From contig JAKDNQ010000027.1 in the NCBI GenBank assembly GCA_030456405.1, forward strand, positions 1 to 16,469: a DNA stretch of 16,469 nucleotides, written 5' to 3'. A program made the translations under genes and the position numbers. Below the pieces are notes generated by a model, which saw nothing but the letters and a program-made list of their open reading frames with translations, had not been told where the DNA came from and made no database searches. Numbering within the stretch: position 1 is the first letter of the stretch; each line of letters begins with the position of its first letter. Positions 7,251 through 13,269 of this stretch are shown in pieces. This DNA is from Nitrospira sp. (GTDB lineage: Bacteria; Nitrospirota; Nitrospiria; Nitrospirales; Nitrospiraceae).

Positions 7251-8008
7251 CGGAAGAGCACCACGGGTACGATCACGATAAAGAGAATCTCTGAAATTTC
7301 GTTCGTCGTCCCCAGTAAGTCACCTGTGACGCCGCCGAACTTGCGGTGGAACCAGACAGTGGAAAGACGGACGAGAACCGTGCCGATAGCAAGACAACAC
7401 AAGGCCGGCCATGGCCCTAACAACAATGCCAAGACAAGCCCGGCTGTGACAGTCGCCACACCGAGATGCCACCAGGACACATGCGCGAGAAACGGTTGGG
7501 CCAACCCTCCCTCTGACCGCGCATAGGTCGCACGGAACGCCCCCATCACCATGGCCCATCGGCCAACCACCGGCATACCGATCAACAACGCGATATGCTC
7601 GCCCGCCGGCAGCGCATTGAGCCCTGCGAACCGCAGGGCGAGAGCGAGAAATAATCCCGTTGCGCCGATCGCACCGATGTGTGAATCTCGCATGATCGCC
7701 AAGCGCGCCTGAGCAGTCCGTCCCCCGGCCAAACCGTCTACCGTATCGGCAAGACCATCCTGGTGAAGGCCGCGCGTGAACACGATCAGGAGAAGCATCA
7801 AGGCCAAGCTAGTGACCTGGCTTGAGAAAAATCGTGCGAGAACCAGGTCCGCTGAGGCCAGCAACAGGCCAAGGATACAGCCAACGAAGGAATACCAACT
7901 CATGGAGGCCGCCAGCTCCTCCGGCTTGGCATCGTGCGTCGAACGGCTGAGTGGAATGGCCGTCAGGAACTGCCAGGCGAACAGAAACGTTCGCAACCGC
8001 GCGGTCAC
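7247..8008 (-). CDS. cobS: Adenosylcobinamide-GDP ribazoletransferase (cobalamin synthase)
   Basis: CobS is the integral membrane enzyme that joins adenosylcobinamide-GDP to alpha-ribazole (phosphate), the last joining step. The 253-residue protein is mostly hydrophobic, with about six membrane segments. Signature blocks are FLTAIPL (14-20), GLHQDGLADTVDGLAGG (80-96, acidic metal-binding motif), MRDSHIGAIG (106-115) and GGVTGDLLGTTNEISE (225-240). The start is GTG at 8008, giving a GTGA overlap with the cobT stop. It overlaps cbiB by 4 bases at its end. The GTG start and coupling may hold it at a lower level than the soluble enzymes, which is an inference. Confidence 0.96.
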   Translation of the reverse strand: MTARLRTFLFAWQFLTAIPLSRSTHDAKPEELAASMSWYSFVGCILGLLLASADLVLARFFSSQVTSLALMLLLIVFTRGLHQDGLADTVDGLAGGRTAQARLAIMRDSHIGAIGATGLFLALALRFAGLNALPAGEHIALLIGMPVVGRWAMVMGAFRATYARSEGGLAQPFLAHVSWWHLGVATVTAGLVLALLLGPWPALCCLAIGTVLVRLSTVWFHRKFGGVTGDLLGTTNEISEILFIVIVPVVLFR

Positions 8009-9060
8009 GTGTGACGCTCTGATACGCCTGCCTCGTCAAACGTCGCCATCTCTGTAAGGATCTTAATGGCGGCAAAGACCAAACTCATGCCAAGGCAGGC
8101 GCCGGTACCTTCGCCCAGACGAAGATCGAGATCGAAGAGCGGCTTCAATCCAAGATGATTCAATACTGCCTGATGACCTCGTTCGACCGACTGATGGGAT
8201 GCAATGAGATACTCTCTGCAGTGCGGTTGCAGTCCCACGGCAATCAAGGCCGCCGCTCCGGCGATAAACCCGTCCAGCACGACCGGAACACGAGCCGCCG
8301 CTGCGCCAAGCATCAAACCAGCTAATCCACCGATTTCCAACCCGCCCACTTTGGCGAGCACCTCCATCGCATGCATCGAATCGAGCCGATGGAGAGCGAG
8401 CGCGCGCTGAATCACATCGATCTTGCGGGCAAGACCAACGTCGTCGATCCCGGTTCCCCGTCCTGTGACCTCAGAGACCGGTCGGCCCGTCATCACAGCG
8501 GCTATCGCCGAACTGGCGGTCGTGTTACCAATCCCCATCTCACCGGTTCCGATCAAGCCAATGCCCTGCTGCGCGGCTTCGGTAGCCAACTCAATCCCGA
8601 CTGTTAATGCTTGCTCCGCCTGCGCAACACTCATCGCCGATTCCACCATCAGATTCTTCGAACCTGACATGACCTTCTTATGAATCAGGCCCGGAACCGT
8701 CTCAAAGTCGAAATTCACGCCGATGTCCACGACGCGAACCTCAATGCCGACATGGCGCGCAAGCACATTCACGCCTGCGCCACCACGCAGAAAGTTCAAA
8801 ACCATCTGAGGAGTCACTGCCGAAGGATAGGCGCTCACCTCTTCTACCGTTACTCCATGATCGGCGGCAAATGTAAAGACCGCTCCACGCGGGACTTTCG
8901 GATGTATCTCGCCTGTGATCATCACGTAACGGGCGGCCAACTCCTCGAGCCGGCCTAAGCTGCCGATCGGTTTCGTCAATCGACCCAGTCGCGCTTGCGC
9001 CTGTGCCAGAAGGCGAAAGTCGGTCAGTTGAATCCGGTCGATGGTATCGTGAGACTGCAT
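8005..9060 (-). CDS. cobT: Nicotinate-nucleotide:dimethylbenzimidazole phosphoribosyltransferase
   Basis: CobT makes alpha-ribazole phosphate from 5,6-dimethylbenzimidazole and nicotinate mononucleotide. The 351-residue protein matches the family length. Conserved blocks are LTKPIGSLGRLEELA (28-42), FAADHGVTVEEVSAYP (64-79), GGAGVNVLAR (93-102), GEMGIGNTTASSA (173-185) and the catalytic LRLGEGTGACLG, where the glutamate falls at residue 317, the same number as in the Salmonella enzyme. GAGGGAG lies 7 bases before the ATG at 9060, a strong ribosome binding site and one of the few clear ones inside the operon. Its base substrate is supplied by BluB, encoded about 1.1 kb upstream on the same transcript. 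Confidence 0.97.
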   Translation of the reverse strand: MQSHDTIDRIQLTDFRLLAQAQARLGRLTKPIGSLGRLEELAARYVMITGEIHPKVPRGAVFTFAADHGVTVEEVSAYPSAVTPQMVLNFLRGGAGVNVLARHVGIEVRVVDIGVNFDFETVPGLIHKKVMSGSKNLMVESAMSVAQAEQALTVGIELATEAAQQGIGLIGTGEMGIGNTTASSAIAAVMTGRPVSEVTGRGTGIDDVGLARKIDVIQRALALHRLDSMHAMEVLAKVGGLEIGGLAGLMLGAAAARVPVVLDGFIAGAAALIAVGLQPHCREYLIASHQSVERGHQAVLNHLGLKPLFDLDLRLGEGTGACLGMSLVFAAIKILTEMATFDEAGVSERHT

Positions 9061-9073
9061 CCTCGAGCTCCCT

Positions 9074-9685
9074 CTATTTCAATCGTAACGGTATTCCGCT
9101 GATCGCCAGATAGACTTCATCCGCTTCTGCTGCCACCTGTTGATTGACCCGCCCAGCCAGATCACGAAATGCTCGGACAGGTTTCGTCGCAGGCACCAGC
9201 CCCAGACCCAATTCGTTGCTGACGATCACGACCCGGGCTCTCGTGGTCCGAATTGACTGAAGCAGGTCCGTTGTGGCTTTGAAGATAGCTACGTCTCGCA
9301 GATGTTGCCCTTGCAAATTACTCAACCATAACGTGAGGCAATCGAGCACAACAACCTGATAGTTCTTGCTATTCCCGCTAAACCAATCGGCCAGATCCGT
9401 GGAGACTTCTGCCGTCTCCCAATCTGAAGAACGCGTAGCCTGATGCCGCTCGATCCGTATTTTCATTTCACGATCTAACGCTTGGCCTGTGGCCACAAAG
9501 GCAAAACGGGGACTGACACCCTTCCCCGCGTCCGCGCGTGGTGTCTGTCCCCTTCGGACGGGCACAGGCACCGCCTGCGGCAGAGCCAGTCCCCTGGCCA
9601 AATCAAGCGCCATCTGGCTTTTCCCAGACGCGGCGCCGCCGAGTACGAGAATCAGCATCGAGCGCCCCTTGTGCGCCTTCTTCAT
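9074..9685 (-). CDS. cobU: Adenosylcobinamide kinase / guanylyltransferase with a repeat-encoded insert
   Basis: CobU phosphorylates adenosylcobinamide and adds GMP, activating it for CobS. Motifs in this 203-residue frame are the P-loop GGAASGKS (16-23), FVATGQALDREM (63-74), RIERHQATR with the expected guanylated histidine H81, VVLDCLTLWLSN (112-123) and VSNELGLGLVP (155-165). Relatives are usually near 180 residues. The excess is residues about 33-60, between the P-loop helix and the second strand; this stretch is rich in P, R, V and G, and is encoded by a palindromic repeat (9508-9594). The ATG at 9685 follows the pduO stop by 4 bases but has a weak ribosome binding site. An ATG at 9658 (residue 10) has AAGGGG 6 bases upstream and begins right at the family's usual N-terminus, so it may be the true start. 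Confidence 0.93.
   Translation of the reverse strand: MKKAHKGRSMLILVLGGAASGKSQMALDLARGLALPQAVPVPVRRGQTPRADAGKGVSPRFAFVATGQALDREMKIRIERHQATRSSDWETAEVSTDLADWFSGNSKNYQVVVLDCLTLWLSNLQGQHLRDVAIFKATTDLLQSIRTTRARVVIVSNELGLGLVPATKPVRAFRDLAGRVNQQVAAEADEVYLAISGIPLRLK
9508..9594. repeat. Palindromic repeat inserted in frame in cobU
   Basis: Four related 12-13-bp units alternate in direction: GGGGACTGACACC (9508-9520), GGTGTCTGTCCCC (9540-9552), GGGCACAGGCACC (9560-9572) and GAGCCAGTCCCC (9583-9594). The first two form an inverted repeat matching at 12 of 13 positions across a 19-base spacer. The span is 87 bp, 29 codons, so the frame of cobU is kept. It looks like a REP-type element of the GGGACTG(A/G)CACC kind that I recall as dispersed in several genomes; its copy number in this host is not visible here. 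Confidence 0.75.
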
Positions 9686-9689
9686 ACGA

Positions 9690-10286
9690 TCAGCCAGCCG
9701 CCTTCTTCACGTCACGTTCCCACAGAAATTCCGGTTCTCCCTGGGTCTTGGCAGCCCAGCGTGCGAGCACAAACAAGGCATCGCTCAGACGGTTCACAAA
9801 CGCGATATTCATCGCATCGACCGGTTCTTCACGCGAAAGATGCACACACACCCGCTCTGCTCGGCGGCACACCGTCCTCGCCTGATGCAAAAATCCCGAT
9901 ACCTTTCCTCCTCCAGGCAAAATAAACTCTTTGAGCGGCGCCAAATCTTTTTGACAACGATCGATGATCTTCTCTAGCTTCGTCACATCTTTCCCGGTCA
10001 CTTGCGGCATGTTCTTGAACTCTTGGCCTGGGACCGTCGCAAGAATTCCTCCGAGATCGAACAGCTTATTCTGTATCCATTGAAGATCCTCTTCGAGCTG
10101 CTCTGCCTGCGCATGACTCCCCACCATCTCGACATTCATCACCCGCACCACCCCAACTACCGCATTCAGCTCATCGAGGGCGCCGTAGGCTTCAACGCGA
10201 AGACTGTCCTTCCACACCTGCTGCCCTCCGGCCAGCCTTGTTTTTCCCGCGTCTCCCGTTCTCGTATAGACCTTCGTGATGCGCAT
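9690..10286 (-). CDS. pduO: Corrinoid adenosyltransferase, PduO type
   Basis: This enzyme transfers the adenosyl group of ATP to cob(I)alamin to give adenosylcobalamin. The 198-residue protein has the family signatures: TKVYTRTGDAGKTRL near the N-terminus (ATP-binding), RVEAYGALDELNA shortly after, ILPGG, and RTVCRRAERVC with the conserved arginines, and it should be an all-helical trimer. It is unrelated to the CobO-type enzyme encoded upstream. The start is placed at the ATG at 10286 because AGGAG lies 8 bases before it; the ATG at 10292 is too close to that site, and one at 10316 has no comparable site. The gene begins inside the 3' end of bluB (95-base overlap in another frame), which is unusual in this operon. 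It may act on imported cobalamin, with CobO acting on the biosynthetic intermediate. Confidence 0.92.
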   Translation of the reverse strand: MRITKVYTRTGDAGKTRLAGGQQVWKDSLRVEAYGALDELNAVVGVVRVMNVEMVGSHAQAEQLEEDLQWIQNKLFDLGGILATVPGQEFKNMPQVTGKDVTKLEKIIDRCQKDLAPLKEFILPGGGKVSGFLHQARTVCRRAERVCVHLSREEPVDAMNIAFVNRLSDALFVLARWAAKTQGEPEFLWERDVKKAAG

Positions 10287-10992
10287 CGTCATTTCTCCTA
10301 TTACGTTGCAGGGCATTTCCCCACGATTCGAAATGAATCAGTTGGTCAACCGGAATTCGGGCTCGCCAGCCTGCTGTCTCCAAGTCAGGCTGCTTCGCAA
10401 AGTCTGCAACGTAGCCGAGACAGAGATAGGCCAACACTTTGACTGGCCTGGGGATGCCGAGCACCTGTTTTAATGCTCCATGGTCAAGAATGCTGACCCA
10501 TCCAACCCCGATGCCTTCCGCTCGCGCGGCCAGCCAAAGATTTTGGATGGCGCAACAGGTGCTGTACAAGTCTGTTTCACGCACTGTGGAACGACCCAGC
10601 ACATGACGGCCTCCACGCTGACGGGTGCAGGTCACGCAGAGATTGATCGGCGCTTCCTCGATCCCTTCGAGTTTTAAGCTCCGATACAGCGTCGCGCGGA
10701 TACCGTCATAACGTGTGGCTGCTTCCCTGTTCGCCTGAGTAAAGAGTTGTTTGACAGCGTGCTTGGTTGTGCGTCGACGAATGACCACAAAATCCCAAGG
10801 CTGCATGAACCCGACAGACCCGGCGTGATGTGCCGCGGTCAAAACCCTCGCAAGCACATCGTCCGCGATCGGTTTTCTTAAAAAATTGCGGCGGACATCT
10901 CGCCGCTCGAAGATCACACGATAGACCGCCGCCCGCTCATCCTTAGAAAACCCTGCTCGGCCTGTACTCTTGACATCTGAGCGCGCCTTCAT
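10192..10992 (-). CDS. bluB: 5,6-dimethylbenzimidazole synthase with a C-terminal extension
   Basis: BluB breaks down reduced FMN with O2 to form dimethylbenzimidazole, the lower ligand base of B12. In this 266-residue frame, family blocks are YRVIFERRDVRRNF (about 24-37), AAHHAGSVGFMQPWDFVVIR (53-72), LYSTCCAIQNLWLAARAEGIGVGWVSI (142-168) and LGIPRPVKVLAYLCLGYV (178-195). The usual family end is the ESWG at about 222-225. Here the frame continues for 41 more residues, rich in R, N, G and K, over the start of pduO, which suggests that the normal stop was lost. GGAG lies 5 bases before the ATG at 10992, and that ATG overlaps the CWC gene stop by 4 bases. The frame is open further upstream, but those codons overlap the CWC gene. 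BluB implies oxygen is available to this organism. Confidence 0.92.
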   Translation of the reverse strand: MKARSDVKSTGRAGFSKDERAAVYRVIFERRDVRRNFLRKPIADDVLARVLTAAHHAGSVGFMQPWDFVVIRRRTTKHAVKQLFTQANREAATRYDGIRATLYRSLKLEGIEEAPINLCVTCTRQRGGRHVLGRSTVRETDLYSTCCAIQNLWLAARAEGIGVGWVSILDHGALKQVLGIPRPVKVLAYLCLGYVADFAKQPDLETAGWRARIPVDQLIHFESWGNALQRNRRNDDAHHEGLYENGRRGKNKAGRRAAGVEGQSSR

Positions 10993-11225
10993 GATGGCTC
11001 CGTGGACTCGGCATGTGCGGGGACAGACGGTTGAAGCGGAACAAGTCCTACATCGCCCGCTCCGACCTTCGCCAGACATGTCGGACATAAACAATCCTGA
11101 AACCGCGAGGCGATCCAATCCATCTGTCGCTCGGTTATTCCGACCTTCCCGCACCAACATTGGTATCCGCCGCACTCGAACGCATCCCCGCAAGCCTCGC
11201 AGGTCTTGTGAATCGGACCTCTCAA
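10989..11225 (-). CDS. Small cysteine-rich CWC-family protein
   Basis: A 78-residue protein with eight cysteines in the pattern C9-x2-C12-x5-C18-x4-C23-W-C25 then C45-L-C47-x2-C50. This matches the Cys-rich CWC family, whose name comes from the central CWC; the CLCPTCL block is also typical. The spacing suggests metal binding, probably zinc or iron, but no function is established. There is no signal peptide or membrane segment, so it should be cytoplasmic. The tail (about 58-78) is Pro/Ala/Ser-rich and looks disordered. The start is a TTG at 11225 that overlaps the cobO stop (TTGA), as no in-frame ATG precedes the first cysteines; its stop overlaps the bluB ATG (ATGA). Coupling on both sides argues that the gene is real and belongs to the B12 operon. 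Confidence 0.8.
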   Translation of the reverse strand: MRGPIHKTCEACGDAFECGGYQCWCGKVGITERQMDWIASRFQDCLCPTCLAKVGAGDVGLVPLQPSVPAHAESTEPS

Positions 11226-11821
11226 AACTCCACCCCCGGTTGCGCCTTGACGCCCTTTCGAAATGGATGTTTAACCTGTTTCATCTCCGTCACCAAATCG
11301 GCGGCTTCGATCAGCGCTTCTTTGGCACCACGGCCGGTGATCGCCACATGCTGCATTGGAGGCCGGCTTCGCAGAACCGGCAAGACCTCTTCGAGCCGGA
11401 CATAGCCGTGCTGGAGCGCAATATTGAATTCATCGAGAATCACCATCGCATAGGACGTATCCCGCAAGAACCCACAGGCTGCCGCCCAGGCCTGTTGGGC
11501 GAATCTCATATCCCGCTCACGGTCTTGGGTTTCCCAGGTGTACCCTTCGCCCATGCGGAGAAAGGTGACGCGATCGCCAAAAGACTTCAGCGCCCGTTCC
11601 TCTGCCGTATCTATCGCGCCTTTGATGAACTGCACCACCGCGACCTTCATGTCGTGACCGAGACAGCGTAAGGCCATTCCCAGCGCGGCAGTCGTCTTTC
11701 CTTTACCGGCGCCCGTGTACACGATCAGCAAACCCCTTTCTTCTTGCGCCGCCTCAATACGCCGATCCACCGACGCTTTCATTCGCTTCATCTTGGCCTT
11801 GTGGTCGTCCTGTTCCGTCAT
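11222..11821 (-). CDS. cobO: Cob(I)yrinic acid a,c-diamide adenosyltransferase
   Basis: CobO/CobA/BtuR-type enzymes attach the 5'-deoxyadenosyl group of ATP to the reduced cobalt of cobyrinate diamide and other corrinoids. The 199-residue length is normal. The P-loop GAGKGKTTAALGMALR (37-52) is characteristic of the family. Other blocks are VVQFIKG (62-68), VILDEFNIAL with the Walker B-like acidic pair, VAITGRGA, EAADLVTEMKQVKHPF and the typical end GVKAQPGVEF. An N-terminal helical tail (1-30) is rich in K, R and E. The ATG at 11821 overlaps the cobB stop by 4 bases and the stop overlaps the TTG of the CWC gene. Its substrate is the product of the gene just upstream. Confidence 0.96.
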   Translation of the reverse strand: MTEQDDHKAKMKRMKASVDRRIEAAQEERGLLIVYTGAGKGKTTAALGMALRCLGHDMKVAVVQFIKGAIDTAEERALKSFGDRVTFLRMGEGYTWETQDRERDMRFAQQAWAAACGFLRDTSYAMVILDEFNIALQHGYVRLEEVLPVLRSRPPMQHVAITGRGAKEALIEAADLVTEMKQVKHPFRKGVKAQPGVEF

Positions 11822-13260
11822 CTTATACCTCTGGAACTCACGGATGGATACATACCGGTTCGGCGCGCAGAGGCGACCAGCGCGCCGGCCATCTGTGGAT
11901 GACTGGCAAAATGCAGATGAGTATAGAGCGCCAGCGTGTTGCCCACAATGAGCCCATCTGAGCCCTTCGACTCCCCCCGCGCATCATGGAGCGCACAGGC
12001 ATAATCGAGCCTTCCCATTGGAACCAGCGTGGAATAATGAAACTCATGCCCGCGCGCAATGCCGCCAGACGCGCCGAGGATGCAGTCGTGCGAGAGTTTC
12101 ACCGTCCTGTATCCCAAGGTCAGGTCTGATTTTTTCATCACCGCTTCAGCGGGAAACAGCCCGACCATCTCATGGGTTGTGCCGGCGAAATCGCGGATGG
12201 TTTTTGTGAGATACATCATCCCGCCGCATTCCGCATAAATAGGCCCGCCACGTTCGGCAAACTTTCTAATTGCCGTTCGCATTGTGACATTCCCAGCCAA
12301 CTCGGCGCCATGCAGTTCCGGATAGCCGCCGCCGAGATACAGCATATCCACGTCGGGCAACACCTGATCGTTCAATGGAGAAAACTTCACCAATTCCGCC
12401 CCTGCTGCTTCAAGCAACTCTAGATTGTCAGGATAGTAAAAGCAAAATGCCTGATCCTGCGCCACGCCGATGCGTACTCGCCCGCCCGTGAGACGTGAGG
12501 CGTCAGGAGTGAGGCGGTTCCGATCCTGACCGGCACGGTTTCTCTCACCCCTTACCCCTAACGCCTCACCCCTCACGTCTTGAGCAAGCGCCTCGACTCG
12601 ATCCAGATCGACCGTCTCTGCCGCCGCTTTGGCAAGCAAACCGTAGAGTTCGCCTGTACCCTGTTCCATCGCAGTCACGAGCCCGAGATGGCGATCTTCA
12701 ATCGTCAATGACGGATCGGGCCTTAGATACCCCACGACCACCACATCGGTTTCTTGTTCGACTGCTTCCTTGAGCAGTTTGTAATGTCCTTCACTGGTGA
12801 TTCGATTGAACAGCACACCGGCCACCCGTAGGGCCGGATCGAACTTCGCATACCCCGAGACCATGGCCGCAGCGGAGCGGGCCATGGCGCTCCCATCGAT
12901 GACAAGCAGCACTGGCGCATCCAGTTGTTTTGCCAGTTCAGCCGTACTACCGATCTCATTCACCGGCGAACTGCCGTCGAACAAGCCCATCATCCCTTCG
13001 ATGATCGAAATGTCCGCGTCGGCAGCAGCCCGCGTGAAAATATCGCGATTGATTGCCTCCCCCAACATCCAACCATCCAGATTGCGAGACGGCCGGCCGG
13101 TGACGACCCTGTGGTGACCTGGGTCGATAAAGTCCGGCCCCACTTTGAAGGGCTGCACCAGGCGGCCCCGAGCTTTCAGGGCCGCCAGAATCGCCACGGT
13201 CACCGTCGTCTTGCCGACACCGCTCTGGGTGCCGGCGATAACGAGTCGCGGAACGTTCAT
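11818..13260 (-). CDS. cobB: Cobyrinate a,c-diamide synthase with a repeat-encoded linker insert
   Basis: This enzyme (CobB or CbiA, depending on the aerobic or anaerobic route) amidates the a and c side chains of (hydrogeno)cobyrinate. The N-terminal domain is BioD-like: P-loop GTQSGVGKTT (10-19), FKVGPDFIDPGHH (38-50), EGMMGLFDG (88-96). The C-terminal glutaminase domain has the nucleophile C345 in AECGGMMYL and a histidine block LYTHLHFASHP (445-455). LGGGYPELH (309-317) is a strong family marker. At 480 residues it is slightly long because residues about 229-259, in the linker, are encoded by a palindromic repeat (12487-12579). It begins 9 bases after the btuB stop with a poor ribosome binding site. 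The sequence alone does not settle whether cobalt is already inserted in its substrate. Confidence 0.95.
   Translation of the reverse strand: MNVPRLVIAGTQSGVGKTTVTVAILAALKARGRLVQPFKVGPDFIDPGHHRVVTGRPSRNLDGWMLGEAINRDIFTRAAADADISIIEGMMGLFDGSSPVNEIGSTAELAKQLDAPVLLVIDGSAMARSAAAMVSGYAKFDPALRVAGVLFNRITSEGHYKLLKEAVEQETDVVVVGYLRPDPSLTIEDRHLGLVTAMEQGTGELYGLLAKAAAETVDLDRVEALAQDVRGEALGVRGERNRAGQDRNRLTPDASRLTGGRVRIGVAQDQAFCFYYPDNLELLEAAGAELVKFSPLNDQVLPDVDMLYLGGGYPELHGAELAGNVTMRTAIRKFAERGGPIYAECGGMMYLTKTIRDFAGTTHEMVGLFPAEAVMKKSDLTLGYRTVKLSHDCILGASGGIARGHEFHYSTLVPMGRLDYACALHDARGESKGSDGLIVGNTLALYTHLHFASHPQMAGALVASARRTGMYPSVSSRGIR
12487..12579. repeat. Palindromic GTGAGG-rich repeat inserted in frame in cobB
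   Basis: AGACGTGAGG (12489-12498) and CCTCACGTCT (12569-12578) are a perfect 10-bp inverted repeat, and the similarity continues inward with gaps. Each arm contains several short GTGAGG/GTTAGG-like units. The element is 93 bp, 31 codons, and stays open in the cobB frame, giving a linker of R, G, A, N and D. Such GTGAGG-rich units occur as dispersed repeats in some genomes, as I recall; the copy number here is unknown. Confidence 0.7.
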
Positions 13261-13269
13261 AGAATTCTG

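Noticed and set aside
9482..9977. Long plus-strand open frames (up to 162 codons) across cobU and pduO
   Set aside because: They are antisense to genes with strong motifs; composition is low-complexity and arginine/serine-rich, as is usual for shadow frames in GC-rich DNA.
10993..11193. Upstream extension of bluB by 67 codons
   Set aside because: The extension overlaps the CWC gene, lacks BluB similarity, and the ATG at 10992 has a good ribosome binding site.
10970..11671. 233-codon plus-strand open frame across bluB, the CWC gene and cobO
   Set aside because: It spans three coupled genes on the other strand and has no recognisable domain; treated as a shadow.
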